DNA of 64,000 nucleotides. Source: Roseibium sp. MMSF_3412. Lineage in GTDB: Bacteria; Pseudomonadota; Alphaproteobacteria; Rhizobiales; Stappiaceae. Both the position numbers and the translations under genes were made by a program. Below are positions 1 to 9,930 of this stretch, in pieces. The DNA lies in NCBI RefSeq assembly GCF_030733265.1, contig NZ_JASHJI010000002.1:186001-250000 (forward strand), given 5' to 3'. The notes under the pieces are model-generated. The model saw only the letters and a program-made list of their open reading frames with translations. It made no database searches and was not told the origin of the DNA. Positions within the stretch are counted from its first letter, which is position 1. Every line of letters begins with the position of its first letter.

Positions 1-736
1 GCAGCACCATTTGTCCGAGCCCGGTGACCGAAATCATCGACGAGACGACCACCATGGACAGCGCCATCATGATGGTCTGGTTGACCCCTGCCATGATCGT
101 GGGAAGGGCAAGAGGCAGCTCCACCTTGTAGAGCGTCTGGCGATTTGACGCGCCAAAGGCCCGGGCCGCTTCGACCATGTCGGGGCGAACCTGCCTGATG
201 CCGAGATTGGTGAGGCGGACGACCGGTGGCAGCGCGTAGATGAAGGTCACGATGACCCCGGACACGTTGCCGATCGAAAACAGCATCACGATCGGCACGA
301 GATAGACGAAGGACGGGATGGTCTGCATCAGGTCCAGAACCGGTTGGAGAACCATCCAGAACCGGTCGCGCTTGGCGGCAAGAACGCCCAGCGGAATACC
401 GATCAGGGAGCAGAACACGACACATGTCAGAACGATCGACAGCGTCGTCATGCTTTCTTCCCAGGCCCCCATCAGCCCGATCGCAGTCATGCAGGCGGCC
501 GCGATGATGCCCAGCCTGCGGCCACCGGCCTGCCAGGCGATCAGCACGATCAGCGCCAGCACCAGGAGATCCGGGGCTTCGGTCAATCCGTCCTCCAGCG
601 CCGTCAGCACCAGGTCGAACGGCACCTTGATCGCCTGAAAGACGAAACGGAAATTCGCAACGACCCATTGCAGCGCGGTTTCGACCCAGACACCGACCGG
701 CACCCATTCCGTGTCGAAGATGTTCCACAGATCCAT
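1..736 (-). CDS. proW: Glycine betaine/proline ABC transporter permease (ProW-like), partial
   Basis: Inner-membrane permease of an osmoprotectant importer. The reading frame begins at ATG 736 (MDLWNIFDTEW) and runs off the left edge, so about 245 residues of the N-terminal part are visible. The translation has a hydrophobic segment (LLVLALIVLIAW), then a BPD_transp_1-type permease region including PSFVYLVPIVMLF, and the cytoplasmic EAA-type loop (VEAARAFGASNRQTLYKVELP) that contacts the ATPase. It lies 18 bp downstream of proV on the same strand, which makes it the third gene of proX-proV-proW. Function follows from the family and from its two recognisable partners; the C-terminus cannot be assessed. 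Confidence 0.9.
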   Translation of the reverse strand, partial: MDLWNIFDTEWVPVGVWVETALQWVVANFRFVFQAIKVPFDLVLTALEDGLTEAPDLLVLALIVLIAWQAGGRRLGIIAAACMTAIGLMGAWEESMTTLSIVLTCVVFCSLIGIPLGVLAAKRDRFWMVLQPVLDLMQTIPSFVYLVPIVMLFSIGNVSGVIVTFIYALPPVVRLTNLGIRQVRPDMVEAARAFGASNRQTLYKVELPLALPTIMAGVNQTIMMALSMVVVSSMISVTGLGQMVL

Positions 737-754
737 CGTCGCCTCTCCTCGGCT

Positions 755-1774
755 CTAGCCGCGCAGCGCCTTGAGCGCCGCAGTTATTGTGATCAATCCG
801 ACCGGGACGTCCTCGGTGTTCGTTACCGTTACCGGTGACTGATCCTCCATGAAGGCATCGATGATCTCGCCCAGTTCAACGTCCGTACGAACCTGCTTGG
901 GCGTCGGCGCACGGCCGTCGAGCGGTTCCATGATCGTTTCGGCGCGCACCAGGCCAACGCGGCTTATGCCCTTGACGAAGTCAGCGACATAATCGTCTAC
1001 CGGGTTTGTCACGATCTCCTCCGGCGTGCCGATCTGGACGATCTCGCCATCGTTCATGATCGCGATGTGGTCGCCCATCCTGATCGCTTCATCCAGATCG
1101 TGGGTGATGAACAGCGTCGTTTTGTGCATGTGCTCCGAAAGACTGAGGAACTGATCCTGCAACTGGCGCCGGATAAGCGGATCGAGCGCTGAAAACGGTT
1201 CGTCCATCAGCAGGATTTCCGGGTCCGCTGCGAGCGCGCGCGCAAGTCCCACTCTTTGCTGCATGCCGCCCGACAGCTGGTCGGGATAGTGGTCGATCCA
1301 GCCGCGGAGCTCCATGGCCTCCAGGGCCGTTTCCGCTGCCTTTCTCCGATCCGCCAAAGGCACGCCGCGCACCTCCAGGCCGAAACCGACGTTTTCTCCC
1401 AGGGTCCTGTGCGGCCACAGCGCCATGTGCTGGAACACCATTCCGATGGTTTCCGCACGCAGCTGGCGCAGGTCCGACTCGATCATCGTGTCGACCCGCT
1501 TTCCGGCAACGTGAATCTCGCCGGAGGTCGGCTCGATCAACCGGTTTACGTGACGGACCAGGGTTGACTTTCCCGACCCGGACAAACCCATGATGCAGAA
1601 GATCTCGCCCTTCCTGACGGAAAAACTCGCATTGCGGACCCCGAGCACACAGTCAAAGCGGTCACGCACCTCTTCTTTTGAAAGGCCTTCGGCAAGAACG
1701 GCCTTCATGGCCTCGTCGGAACGTTTGCCGTAGATCTTCCACAAATCCCGGCACTCGATCTGCGCATCGCTCAT
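755..1774 (-). CDS. proV: Glycine betaine/proline ABC transporter ATP-binding protein
   Basis: ATPase of the osmoprotectant importer, 339 aa. Visible motifs are Walker A GLSGSGKST, signature LSGGMQQRVGLARAL, Walker B ILLMDEP and the switch-region ITHDLDEA, followed by a short C-terminal region resembling part of a CBS domain. E. coli ProV is about 400 aa with two CBS domains, so this is a shorter version. I chose the ATG at 1774 (MSDAQIECRDLWKIYGKR). The frame stays open upstream to 1942, but that extension is low-complexity and overlaps the end of proX. It is preceded by proX and followed closely by proW. Confidence 0.93.
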   Translation of the reverse strand: MSDAQIECRDLWKIYGKRSDEAMKAVLAEGLSKEEVRDRFDCVLGVRNASFSVRKGEIFCIMGLSGSGKSTLVRHVNRLIEPTSGEIHVAGKRVDTMIESDLRQLRAETIGMVFQHMALWPHRTLGENVGFGLEVRGVPLADRRKAAETALEAMELRGWIDHYPDQLSGGMQQRVGLARALAADPEILLMDEPFSALDPLIRRQLQDQFLSLSEHMHKTTLFITHDLDEAIRMGDHIAIMNDGEIVQIGTPEEIVTNPVDDYVADFVKGISRVGLVRAETIMEPLDGRAPTPKQVRTDVELGEIIDAFMEDQSPVTVTNTEDVPVGLITITAALKALRG

Positions 1775-1792
1775 GACAGCAGTCCCTTGCAG

Positions 1793-1821
1793 AAAAACGG
1801 GCGAGGCAAGTGCCGCGCCCG
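1793..1821 (-). terminator. Intrinsic terminator/attenuator between proX and proV
   Basis: On the minus strand CGGGCG (1821-1816) pairs with CGCCCG (1803-1798), with an inner GGCA/TGCC stem, and is followed directly by TTTTT (1797-1793). It sits between the proX stop and the proV start, so it probably lowers read-through and leaves the binding protein more abundant than the transporter. Confidence 0.7.
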
Positions 1822-1838
1822 GAAGGTGGGGAGGGATG

Positions 1839-2789
1839 TCAGTTCGCTTTCGCCGCTTCCGCGACCCAGCCGTCGAATTCCGCCTGATTGGCCTTGACCC
1901 AGTCCTCGGCGTGGCGGCGGAAGTCTTCGAGCGTATTCTCACCGTCCCGGAGCTTGACCTGGGCTGCGTTCACCGCGGAGATCGGGATCTCGACAAGTTC
2001 AAAAAACTTTGCGGCCGCCGGATTGTCCTCAAGGAAATCATTGTTCGCGACGATGTAGACGTCATTGACGGCAAAGCCGGCATCAAAATCGCCATTCGAC
2101 GGAACCCCGATCTGTACGACATCGTCGCCCGGAACAAGGACGTCGCTGATCCAGTTGGGTGTCCACGTGTAATAGAGAATGGAGCCGCCCTCGTTGTAGC
2201 GCGTGATCGTGTCGGCCATGATCGCGAAGTAGCTGCCCTGGTCGTGCTGCACTGTATCGCGCAGGTCGTAATCGTCCAGGTGCTGTTCGATCGCCAGTTC
2301 ACAGCCCCATCCCGGATTGCAGCCTGAAAGATTGGCGCGGCCGTCGCCGTCGCTGTCGAATATCCCGCTGACCGCGGCATCCTTGAGCTGGCCGATGTCC
2401 TTGATCCCGTGTTCTTCGGCCGTTTTCCTGTCGATGAAGTATCCCTGCCCGGCACCGGTGATCGAGGCCTTGACCCGGGTCATGACCCCCTCGCCGCCGG
2501 ACTTGTCGAAGAAGTTGTTGTGCAGCGGTTTCCAGTGGTTGAACGTATAGTCTGCATCGCCCGATGCCACCGCGAGATGCACGGCGGGGAAATCCGCTTC
2601 AAGCGTCTCTTCGACATCGTAGCCCAGGGCTTCGAGACCCAGTTGAACCACCATGTGCTGAAACCAGGCATTCGCCGGCGATCCCTTGATCGGCGACACC
2701 GACACGCCCTTTCCGGGCATGTCCTGCGCCGTTGCCGGAATCGCAGTCGTCAACGCCACTGCTAGAATCAAGTTTGACAGCTGTCTCAT
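1839..2789 (-). CDS. proX: Glycine betaine/proline ABC transporter substrate-binding protein
   Basis: Periplasmic binding protein of 316 aa with a Sec signal peptide (MRQLSNLILAVALTTAIPATAQ). The mature part is an OpuAC/ProX-type domain: the N-terminal lobe has NHWKPLHNNFF, and the WTPNWI region later in the protein is rich in the aromatic residues that typically cage quaternary amines in this family. Two cysteines (GCNPGWGC) flank a Gly-Trp, also seen in ProX proteins. It is first in the operon and is divergently placed from a LysR-type regulator about 107 bp away. Substrate specificity (glycine betaine, proline betaine or proline) cannot be settled from sequence. Confidence 0.93.
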   Translation of the reverse strand: MRQLSNLILAVALTTAIPATAQDMPGKGVSVSPIKGSPANAWFQHMVVQLGLEALGYDVEETLEADFPAVHLAVASGDADYTFNHWKPLHNNFFDKSGGEGVMTRVKASITGAGQGYFIDRKTAEEHGIKDIGQLKDAAVSGIFDSDGDGRANLSGCNPGWGCELAIEQHLDDYDLRDTVQHDQGSYFAIMADTITRYNEGGSILYYTWTPNWISDVLVPGDDVVQIGVPSNGDFDAGFAVNDVYIVANNDFLEDNPAAAKFFELVEIPISAVNAAQVKLRDGENTLEDFRRHAEDWVKANQAEFDGWVAEAAKAN

Positions 2790-2896
2790 ATTCTCCTCCC
2801 AAAAAGGCGAGCGAACCTTCCTCGAAACCTATGTTCGATCCCCGCGATCCGTTTGTGAAGTTCCAAAATCCGGTTCAAACTGTTAGCCTGCGTGTT

Positions 2897-3796
2897 ATGG
2901 GAAATTTACGCAAAACTCTGACAAAACTGCCGCATCTCATTACATTTGAGGCAGTTTGCAGAAACGAAAATTTTACACGTGCTGCTGAAGCTCTTGGCAT
3001 CACGAGGGTGTCGGTCAGCCGTCAAATCGCGGAACTGGAAGAACAGCTCGGTGTCCGCTTGTTTCACCGAAGCCACCGGAAAGTGGTGCTGACCCAGCCA
3101 GGACGCATGCTGGAGGCGGAGGTCTGCCCCGCCCTCCACCAGATCGCGGGAGCGCTCAACAACGTGTCGGCAGTTTCGGGCCGCACCCGGTTGACGGTCA
3201 CGACCACCTCGGCGTTCTCGACCTATTGGTTGATGCCGAGGTTGGTGAACTTCAACAACCTTCATCCCGAGATCGAATTGAACCTCGTCGTTTCCGACCG
3301 CATGCTCGATCTGGCGGCGGAGAGTGTGGACGTCGCCATCCGCTATGCCAGGACACCGCCTCCCTGGGACAACGTGACGAGGTTGTTGCGCGAAAGGATT
3401 TTCCCGGTCGTCAGTCCGAAATACATCGCACGGACCAAGCTTGCGACGCCGGAGGACCTGTTAAGCGAAAACCTGCTTCATCTCTCCGGCATCTATCGTC
3501 CCGGTGCGCGCTGGCCAAACTGGTTCCGCCTGAACGGTCTGAATGCGCCGCCCGAGGCGAGCGGCGTCGTGATGAACACCTACATCAACATGCTGCAGGC
3601 CGCCATCGCCGGTCAGGGCATCGCGCTTGCCGGCTATCCGCTTGTCGACACGTATCTGGCCGACGGTTCGCTCCGAAAACTGACGGGTTTCCTTGAACAT
3701 GACCGGGACTACTTCTACCTGATCGACACCACCAAGAACCGGAAAGACGCACGCATGTTTTGCGACTGGATCTTGGCAGAGACTGACACGCACTAG
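2897..3796 (+). CDS. LysR-family transcriptional regulator (GcvA-like)
   Basis: LTTR of 299 aa. The N-terminal winged HTH contains FTRAAEALGITRVSVSRQI and is followed by a LysR_substrate effector domain of GcvA subtype (LLRERIFPVVSPKYI). I chose ATG 2897 (MGNLRKTLTKLPHLITFEAV). An in-frame open stretch back to 2732 overlaps proX and is unlike LysR N-termini. It is divergently transcribed from proX across a short AT-rich gap, so it is the likely regulator of the proXVW operon. That regulatory link is inference from position. Confidence 0.88.
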   Translation: MGNLRKTLTKLPHLITFEAVCRNENFTRAAEALGITRVSVSRQIAELEEQLGVRLFHRSHRKVVLTQPGRMLEAEVCPALHQIAGALNNVSAVSGRTRLTVTTTSAFSTYWLMPRLVNFNNLHPEIELNLVVSDRMLDLAAESVDVAIRYARTPPPWDNVTRLLRERIFPVVSPKYIARTKLATPEDLLSENLLHLSGIYRPGARWPNWFRLNGLNAPPEASGVVMNTYINMLQAAIAGQGIALAGYPLVDTYLADGSLRKLTGFLEHDRDYFYLIDTTKNRKDARMFCDWILAETDTH

Positions 3797-3902
3797 ATCA
3801 GCAATCGCTGTCAGGACGACGGCAAGAGCTTCCCAGCTGAATGTGTTCCGGAAGCGAAGCGATCAAGGGTCCCGGCAACTGCCTTGTTAATGAGGCCGTA
3901 CC

Positions 3903-4859
3903 CTAACCCGGGTCCTGCTCTGCGTTGACGTGCCGAAGAACTTCCCGCGACACGATCCGCGCGGCTGCGGTTTGCACCTGGCCCTTGCGGGTCAGGAAGG
4001 AATAGGTTTCCACGGAGAGAGGCAGGTCGGTCTGCAGGATGGCAAGCGAGCCGGGCGAGCCGTCCGGCAACATCGCGAAACTGTCCGCAACCGACCGGGC
4101 GACGGGTCCGATGGCGTTCGAGCGCTGAATGGTCGCAAGCGTGAACAGGAAAGAGGACGTGGTCAGGATCTTGGTCGGCAGCTGAAGCCCCATATCCCGA
4201 AGCGCGCTTTCCGCCGTCGTCCGGATGGGCGCACCAACCGGTGGAAAGACCCAGTCGAAACCCAGAAGGGCATGTGAAGGAATCGGAGCCGGATGACGGA
4301 TCAGGGGATGATCCAGCCGCGCGACCATACAGGCCGGCTCCCGCCGCAAAGGCTGTTCGTCGAAGAGGTCGGGGTCGGCATCCAGGGGCACGCGGCTCAG
4401 CGAAAAATCGAGCCGCCCTTCCTCAAGCATGGGTGCCAGAACCCTGCTTGGTCCGATTTCGACTGAAACGGAAATCTCCGGGTAGCTCAACCGGATGTGA
4501 CGGATGGCAGGCAAGACATACTCCACCGCGGGCCCGGTGACCGACCCGATATGCACCTGCCCTCTTTGCCCCGAAACGTGATGTTCGATATCGACCGCGG
4601 CGTCGGTCAGTTCCTGAAGCACCCGGACGCAGCGTTCCCCAAGATTACGGCCGACCTCTGTCAGCTCAATGCCACGCCCGCTTCGCACATAGACTTCCGC
4701 GTCCGCGACATGTTCGATTTCCGTCATCAGGCGTGAGGCTGCAGGCTGCGTTATGCCCAATGCGGCCGCGGCATCCGTCAGGCGGCTCTGCCGGCTGAGT
4801 TCGGCCAGCAGCCGCAGATGGGAAATTTTCATGCCGCGCCGCAACAGATCCAGGGCCAA
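3903..4859 (-). CDS. gbpR: LysR-family regulator of sugar uptake (GbpR-like)
   Basis: LTTR of 318 aa with an N-terminal HTH (LTDAAAALGITQPAASRLM) and a C-terminal effector-binding domain. It is divergent from a chvE-gguABC operon, the same arrangement as Agrobacterium GbpR, the galactose/arabinose-responsive regulator of chvE. The start is probably TTG 4859 (MALDLLRRGMK when initiated with Met), because GGAGG lies 7 nt upstream. The ATG nine codons later (4832) lacks an obvious ribosome-binding site. The family is certain; the GbpR name rests on context. Confidence 0.85.
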   Translation of the reverse strand: MALDLLRRGMKISHLRLLAELSRQSRLTDAAAALGITQPAASRLMTEIEHVADAEVYVRSGRGIELTEVGRNLGERCVRVLQELTDAAVDIEHHVSGQRGQVHIGSVTGPAVEYVLPAIRHIRLSYPEISVSVEIGPSRVLAPMLEEGRLDFSLSRVPLDADPDLFDEQPLRREPACMVARLDHPLIRHPAPIPSHALLGFDWVFPPVGAPIRTTAESALRDMGLQLPTKILTTSSFLFTLATIQRSNAIGPVARSVADSFAMLPDGSPGSLAILQTDLPLSVETYSFLTRKGQVQTAAARIVSREVLRHVNAEQDPG

Positions 4860-4877
4860 ACCTGATCCTCCATAAAC

Positions 4878-4897
4878 ATACCAATTTTAATAAGTAT
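4878..4897. promoter_or_regulatory. Candidate LysR operator in the gbpR-chvE gap
   Basis: An imperfect dyad with arms ATAC and GTAT around an AT-rich 12-bp core (CAATTTTAATAA) lies just upstream of the regulator's start and about 110 bp upstream of chvE. It resembles the T-N11-A boxes bound by LysR proteins. No binding data; inference from structure and position. Confidence 0.45.
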
Positions 4898-5009
4898 TGA
4901 TAGCAAATGATGATTTGACCGTCATGTGTCTTTTCGCAAGTTTGAAAACGGCATTTCCGGATGCCTCATCAATTTTGCGGTCGGACTTATACCGGCCAGG
5001 GAGGAACAC

Positions 5010-6074
5010 ATGAATTTCTTTTCCAAGGCGCTGATTGCAGTCGCCGCGACGGCAACGCTGATGTCCGGCACGTCTTTCGCCTCAGACAAGGGGGCGGTCG
5101 GCATCGCCATGCCGACCAAGTCCTCCGCCCGCTGGATCTCTGATGGAAACTCCATGGTCGAACAATTCACGGCGGCAGGCTATTCGACCGATCTGCAATA
5201 TGCGGAAGATGACATTCCCAATCAGCTGGCACAGATCGAAAACATGATCACCAAGGGTGTTGATGTGCTGGTGATCGCGGCAATCGATGGAACCACGCTG
5301 TCCAACGCGCTGGAAAACGCGGCAGCATCGGGGATCAAGGTCATTGCCTATGACCGGCTGATCCGCGACAGCGGCAATGTCGACTACTATGCGACGTTCG
5401 ATAACTTCAAGGTCGGTGTTCAGCAGGCCACGTCGCTGGTCAACGGCCTGAAAGAGCGCTTTGGTGACGGTCCTTACAATGTCGAGCTTTTCGGCGGATC
5501 GCCGGACGACAACAACGCCTATTTCTTCTATGACGGCGCGATGTCGGTCCTGCAGCCAATGATTGATGCTGGCACGGTCAACATCGTATCCGGGCAGATG
5601 GGCATGGACACCGTCGGCACCCTTCGCTGGGACGGCGCTGTTGCCCAGGCGCGCATGGACAATCTTCTGTCCGCGCACTACACGGACAAGCAGCTCCACG
5701 GTGCACTCAGCCCTTATGACGGCCTTTCCATCGGCATCCTGTCGTCACTCAAGGGTGTCGGCTACGGATCCGGCGATCTCAAGATGCCGATCGTTTCCGG
5801 ACAGGACGCAGAGATCCCGTCGGTAAAGTCCATTCTTGCCGGCGAGCAGCATTCGACCGTCTTCAAGGACACGCGTGAACTGGCCCGTGTCACGGTCGGC
5901 ATGGTCGAAGCCATCCTCAATGACGGCGAGCCCGAAATCAACGACACCAAGACCTATGACAACGGGATCAAGGTTGTTCCGTCCTATTTGCTGGAACCGG
6001 TCGCGGTCGATGCTTCCAACTGGGAAGATGTCCTCATCGGCAGCGGTTACTACACGGCTGATCAAGTCAAGTAA
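5010..6074 (+). CDS. chvE: Multiple-sugar-binding periplasmic protein (ChvE-like)
   Basis: Periplasmic_binding_1/4-type sugar-binding protein, 354 aa, with a Sec signal peptide ([20 protein letters not shown]...SFA). The mature N-terminus [16 protein letters not shown] and the later [33 protein letters not shown] and [13 protein letters not shown] segments are typical of ChvE/MmsB xylose-arabinose-galactose-binding proteins. ATG 5010 follows GGGAGGAAC; upstream in-frame codons back to 4926 are not needed. It feeds GguA/GguB. In Agrobacterium ChvE also signals to VirA; there is no sign here of a virulence partner. Confidence 0.93.
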   Translation: MNFFSKALIAVAATATLMSGTSFASDKGAVGIAMPTKSSARWISDGNSMVEQFTAAGYSTDLQYAEDDIPNQLAQIENMITKGVDVLVIAAIDGTTLSNALENAAASGIKVIAYDRLIRDSGNVDYYATFDNFKVGVQQATSLVNGLKERFGDGPYNVELFGGSPDDNNAYFFYDGAMSVLQPMIDAGTVNIVSGQMGMDTVGTLRWDGAVAQARMDNLLSAHYTDKQLHGALSPYDGLSIGILSSLKGVGYGSGDLKMPIVSGQDAEIPSVKSILAGEQHSTVFKDTRELARVTVGMVEAILNDGEPEINDTKTYDNGIKVVPSYLLEPVAVDASNWEDVLIGSGYYTADQVK

Positions 6075-6091
6075 GTCTGGTCCGGCAAAAG

Positions 6092-6127
6092 ACCCGTCCA
6101 CAACACACCAGTTGCGGGCGGGTTTTT
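6092..6127 (+). terminator. Intrinsic terminator/attenuator between chvE and gguA
   Basis: ACCCGTCC (6092-6099) pairs with GGGCGGGT (6116-6123) with one G-U pair. An inner CAAC/GTTG stem closes a 6-nt loop, and TTTT follows. It lies inside the operon, so partial read-through would keep the binding protein in excess of the ATPase and permease. Confidence 0.75.
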
Positions 6128-6149
6128 GGAATTTTGGAGAGCGGAGCAG

Positions 6150-7664
6150 ATGGCACTCCTGTCCATGCAGAACATCAGCAAGACCTTCCCGGGCGTGAAA
6201 GCGCTCGATCAGGTCAACCTGGATGTGCAGCAAGGTGAGATCCACGCCGTCGTCGGTGAGAACGGCGCGGGCAAATCGACACTCATGAAAATTCTCTCCG
6301 GCGTTTATCCGCACGGAAGCTATGACGGAAAAATCCTGTTCGGCGGCGCGGACGCGAAATTCGCCGGAATCTCGGACAGCGAGCGCGAAGGCATCATCAT
6401 CATTCACCAGGAACTGGCGCTCGTGCCCCAGCTCTCCATTGCGGAGAATATCTTTCTCGGCAATGAACGCGCAAGGAGCGGTGTCATCGACTGGCGGGAA
6501 ACCAACCGCAGAACGGAAGACCTCCTTGCGAAAGTCGGATTGGCCGAAGCGCCCTCCACGCTGGTCGACAATATCGGGGTCGGAAAGCAGCAGCTTGTGG
6601 AGATCGCCAAGGCGCTTTCCAAGGACGTCAAGCTTCTGATCCTGGACGAGCCCACAGCCGCGCTTCAGGAAAATGACAGCCGCAAGCTCCTGGACCTTAT
6701 GCTGGAACTCAAGACGCAGGGCGTCACCAGCATCATCATTTCGCACAAGCTGAACGAGGTCCGCTACGTGGCGGACACCGTCACCGTCATTCGCGACGGC
6801 ATGACCGTTTCACGCCTCGATGCCAAGGCTGGTCTGAGCGAAGACGCCATCGTGCGAGACATGGTGGGCCGGGACATGACGCATCGCTTTCCGGAGCATC
6901 GGCGCAGTCCCGGCAAGATCCTGCTGGAGGTCGAAAACTGGAATGTCTGGCATCCGGAGCATACCGGGCGCCAAGTGATCAGAAATGCCTCCTTTAACGT
7001 CCGCTCCGGCGAGGTTGTCGGCATCGCCGGTCTCATGGGGTCCGGGAGGACCGAGCTTGCCATGTCGATTTTCGGCCGCTCCTACGGCCGGAACATCTCG
7101 GGCTCGGTGAAGCTGAACGACAATGAAATCGACGTCAGCACCGTCGACAGGGCGATCAATGCCGGCATTTCCTATGTCACGGAGGATCGCAAGTCGCTCG
7201 GTCTCGTGCTTGAGGAGAGCATCCGCTTCAACACCACCCTGGCAAACCTTGACGACGTATCATCGGGCTCTGTTCTGAAGAAGAACGAGGAAACCCGCAT
7301 TGCCGAACGGTTCAGGCAGGCGCTCGCGATCCGCACGCCTTCGGTCTTTCAGAAGACCATGAACCTGTCCGGCGGCAACCAGCAGAAGGTTGTGCTGGCG
7401 AAGTGGCTTTTCACGGAACCGGAAGTCCTGATCCTCGATGAACCGACCAGGGGCATCGATGTGGGCGCAAAATACGAGATCTACACCATCATCAATGATC
7501 TGGCGGACCAGGGCAAAGGCGTCGTCATGATCTCCTCCGAAATGCCGGAACTGCTCGGAATGTGCGACCGGATATACGTCATGAACGAAGGTGCGCTCGT
7601 CGGTGAACTGAATGCCGCCGATGCGAGCCAGGAGCGCATCATGTCGCTCATCGTCAACGAATAG
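6150..7664 (+). CDS. gguA: Sugar ABC transporter ATP-binding protein (GguA-like)
   Basis: Double-domain sugar ABC ATPase of 504 aa from ATG 6150, which follows GGAGAGCGGAG. NBD1 has Walker [10 protein letters not shown], a degenerate signature [13 protein letters not shown] and Walker [14 protein letters not shown]2 lacks a canonical P-loop ([14 protein letters not shown]) but has a good signature [15 protein letters not shown] and [14 protein letters not shown], the usual pattern of the CUT2/RbsA class. It works with GguB and the ChvE-type binding protein. Confidence 0.93.
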   Translation: MALLSMQNISKTFPGVKALDQVNLDVQQGEIHAVVGENGAGKSTLMKILSGVYPHGSYDGKILFGGADAKFAGISDSEREGIIIIHQELALVPQLSIAENIFLGNERARSGVIDWRETNRRTEDLLAKVGLAEAPSTLVDNIGVGKQQLVEIAKALSKDVKLLILDEPTAALQENDSRKLLDLMLELKTQGVTSIIISHKLNEVRYVADTVTVIRDGMTVSRLDAKAGLSEDAIVRDMVGRDMTHRFPEHRRSPGKILLEVENWNVWHPEHTGRQVIRNASFNVRSGEVVGIAGLMGSGRTELAMSIFGRSYGRNISGSVKLNDNEIDVSTVDRAINAGISYVTEDRKSLGLVLEESIRFNTTLANLDDVSSGSVLKKNEETRIAERFRQALAIRTPSVFQKTMNLSGGNQQKVVLAKWLFTEPEVLILDEPTRGIDVGAKYEIYTIINDLADQGKGVVMISSEMPELLGMCDRIYVMNEGALVGELNAADASQERIMSLIVNE

Positions 7665-7673
7665 AGTTTCAAT

Positions 7674-8927
7674 ATGGACCTGGCACAAAGCGATACCAAT
7701 CCCGCCCCGCAGGCAAAGACCAAGAGCATAGGTCAATACCTCTCTTCGCACTTGCGGCAATACGGTCTCCTGTTCGCGCTCATTGCGGTTATGGCGTTTT
7801 TCCAGATCGTCACCGACGGTACGTTGCTGCGCGCGGTCAATGTCACCAATCTTCTGCTGCAGAATTCCTACATCATCATCATGGCGCTCGGCATGCTGAT
7901 CGTCATCGTGTCCGGAAACATCGATCTTTCGGTCGGTTCGGTCATGGGCTTCATCGGTGCATTGGCCGCCGTCATGATCGTCAACATGGACGTGTCGGTC
8001 CCGTTGACCATCATCGTATGTCTCGTCGTCGGGGGGCTCATCGGAGCAGCGCAAGGGTATTGGGTGGCCTATTGGAAAATTCCATCCTTCATCGTCACCC
8101 TCGCCGGCATGCTGGTTTTCAGGGGCCTGTCGCTCTGGTTGCTGGAAGGACAGTCGGTCGGCCCCTTCCCGAAGGAGTTCCAGATCCTGGCGACCGGCTT
8201 CGTCCCGGACATCTTCCCGGTGAGCTGGGGTGACTCGCTGGCCGGCATGCTTGAGATGCGGCGCGTGAAACACGTCAACATGCTGGCGCTCTTCACCGGT
8301 GTTGCAGCTGCAGCGATGATTGTCTGGATCGGATTGCGTCAGCGCGCGCAGAACCGGCTTTACGGCATCGAAGACGAACCGAAGGTGTTCTTCATTGCGC
8401 GCAATGTCATCGTGGCCGCTGCGCTTATCTTCGTCATGTACAAGCTGTCGCTGTTCCGCGGACTGCCCAACGTCTTGATCACCATGGGCGTGCTGACGAT
8501 CATCTATGCCTTTATCACGGAATCGACCACGGTCGGCCGTCGCATCTATGCGCTTGGCGGCAACGAGAAGGCCGCCAAGCTCTCGGGCATCAAGACGGAG
8601 CGGCTGACGTTCCTGGCCTTTACCAACATGGGCGTTCTGGCGGCCGCGGCTGGCCTTGTCTTTGCCGCCCGCCTGAACACGGCAACACCGAAGGCCGGAT
8701 TTGCCCTGGAACTCGACGTCATTGCCGCGGTCTTCATCGGTGGTGCATCCATGTCCGGTGGCGTCGGCACCATCATCGGTGCGGTTGTCGGCGCGTTTCT
8801 CATGGGCGTCCTGAACAACGGGATGTCCATCATGGGCATCGGCATCGACTACCAGCAGATGATCAAGGGTCTTGTCCTGCTCGCAGCCGTGATTTTCGAC
8901 GTCTACAACAAGAACAAGCAAGGATAG
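7674..8927 (+). CDS. gguB: Sugar ABC transporter permease (GguB-like)
   Basis: CUT2/BPD_transp_2 permease of 417 aa with about 10 hydrophobic segments. It contains the family stretch GMLIVIVSGNIDLSVGSVMG and a second half with YALGGNEKAAKLSGI and GGASMSGGVGTIIGAVVGA. Like XylH/MmsB-type proteins it carries an extra loop in the middle (PKEFQILATGFVPDIFPVSW). It starts 9 bp after gguA and ends 4 bp before the next gene, so the three genes are tightly coupled. Confidence 0.93.
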   Translation: MDLAQSDTNPAPQAKTKSIGQYLSSHLRQYGLLFALIAVMAFFQIVTDGTLLRAVNVTNLLLQNSYIIIMALGMLIVIVSGNIDLSVGSVMGFIGALAAVMIVNMDVSVPLTIIVCLVVGGLIGAAQGYWVAYWKIPSFIVTLAGMLVFRGLSLWLLEGQSVGPFPKEFQILATGFVPDIFPVSWGDSLAGMLEMRRVKHVNMLALFTGVAAAAMIVWIGLRQRAQNRLYGIEDEPKVFFIARNVIVAAALIFVMYKLSLFRGLPNVLITMGVLTIIYAFITESTTVGRRIYALGGNEKAAKLSGIKTERLTFLAFTNMGVLAAAAGLVFAARLNTATPKAGFALELDVIAAVFIGGASMSGGVGTIIGAVVGAFLMGVLNNGMSIMGIGIDYQQMIKGLVLLAAVIFDVYNKNKQG

Positions 8928-8931
8928 TCAC

Positions 8932-9927
8932 ATGTTGCTCTCTCAGATCCTGGACGCACAGGGAAACTGCGCCGTTGTTGTGCGCAACGGCAGTGAAGCG
9001 GGTGTCCTGAAAGGGGTTTCCTCAACCTATCAACTCGTCATGGACGCGATCAGGAGAGGCAAGAGCCTGGCCGAACGCATCCGTGCCCACGAACTGGGCC
9101 CCGCCGTGGACCTGGAGAAGCTGGCAGAAGACGGCCGCCTTCTGCTGCCCCTGCACCATCCGGATCCGGCGCACATGCATCTGACGGGAACCGGCCTCAC
9201 CCATCTGGGATCGGCGGCAACACGCGATGCCATGCATGCCAAGACGGAGACAGACGAGACCCAACTGACGGACTCCATGAAAATGTTCCGCATGGGTCTG
9301 GAGAATGGCAAACCGGGCAACGGCCATGCCGGCGTTCAACCGGAGTGGTTCTACAAGGGCAACGGCACCAGTGCGGTCGCGCCTGGCGGCGACCTGGTCA
9401 GCCCCGGTTTTTGCGACGATGGCGGCGAGGAACCGGAGATCGCGGGGATTTATGTCATCGGCCCGGATGGAACCCCCAACCGTGTGGGATTTGCGCTCGC
9501 CAACGAGTTTTCAGATCACATAATGGAACGCCAGAACTACCTGTACCTGGCGCACTCGAAGCTGCGCCCGGCATCCTTCGGGCCGGAACTGCGCGTCGGC
9601 GATCTGCCGGATCATGTCGAGGGCACCAGCCGGATTATGCGCAACGGCGCGCTCTTGTGGGAAAAGCCGTTCCTGTCCGGCGAAAGCAACATGTCTCACA
9701 CCCTGGCAAATCTTGAGCATCATCACTTCAAATATGGCCTGTTCTGCCAACCCGGAGATGTGCACGTTCACATGTTCGGGACGGCGACCCTTTCCTTTGC
9801 CGACGGCATCTCCTGTGAAGACGGGGATGTGGTCGAGATAGCGGCGCGCGGCTTCGGTGTCCCCCTGAAAAACAGGCTTTCGTTTGAAGCAAAAACAAAC
9901 AGCATTACAGCTGTCAGGGTGCTCTAG
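8932..9927 (+). CDS. gguC: GguC/AraD1-family protein (FAH superfamily)
   Basis: 331 aa, of the GguC family within the fumarylacetoacetate hydrolase superfamily. The C-terminal two thirds carry FAH-like metal-site acidic residues (EEPEIAGIYVI, FALANEFSDHIMERQNYLYLAHSKLRPASFGPEL). Members next to sugar-acid dehydratases are thought to act on 2-keto-3-deoxy sugar acids such as L-2-keto-3-deoxyarabinonate. That fits its place between a sugar transporter and an IlvD-type dehydratase. The exact reaction is inference from family and context. Confidence 0.85.
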   Translation: MLLSQILDAQGNCAVVVRNGSEAGVLKGVSSTYQLVMDAIRRGKSLAERIRAHELGPAVDLEKLAEDGRLLLPLHHPDPAHMHLTGTGLTHLGSAATRDAMHAKTETDETQLTDSMKMFRMGLENGKPGNGHAGVQPEWFYKGNGTSAVAPGGDLVSPGFCDDGGEEPEIAGIYVIGPDGTPNRVGFALANEFSDHIMERQNYLYLAHSKLRPASFGPELRVGDLPDHVEGTSRIMRNGALLWEKPFLSGESNMSHTLANLEHHHFKYGLFCQPGDVHVHMFGTATLSFADGISCEDGDVVEIAARGFGVPLKNRLSFEAKTNSITAVRVL

Positions 9928-9930
9928 GAA

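Noticed and set aside
7260-8921. Long minus-strand open frame (553 codons) opposite gguA/gguB
   Set aside because: Its translation is rich in His, Asp, Arg and Gln with no recognisable domain, the usual appearance of an antisense shadow of high-GC coding sequence. The plus-strand genes are certain.
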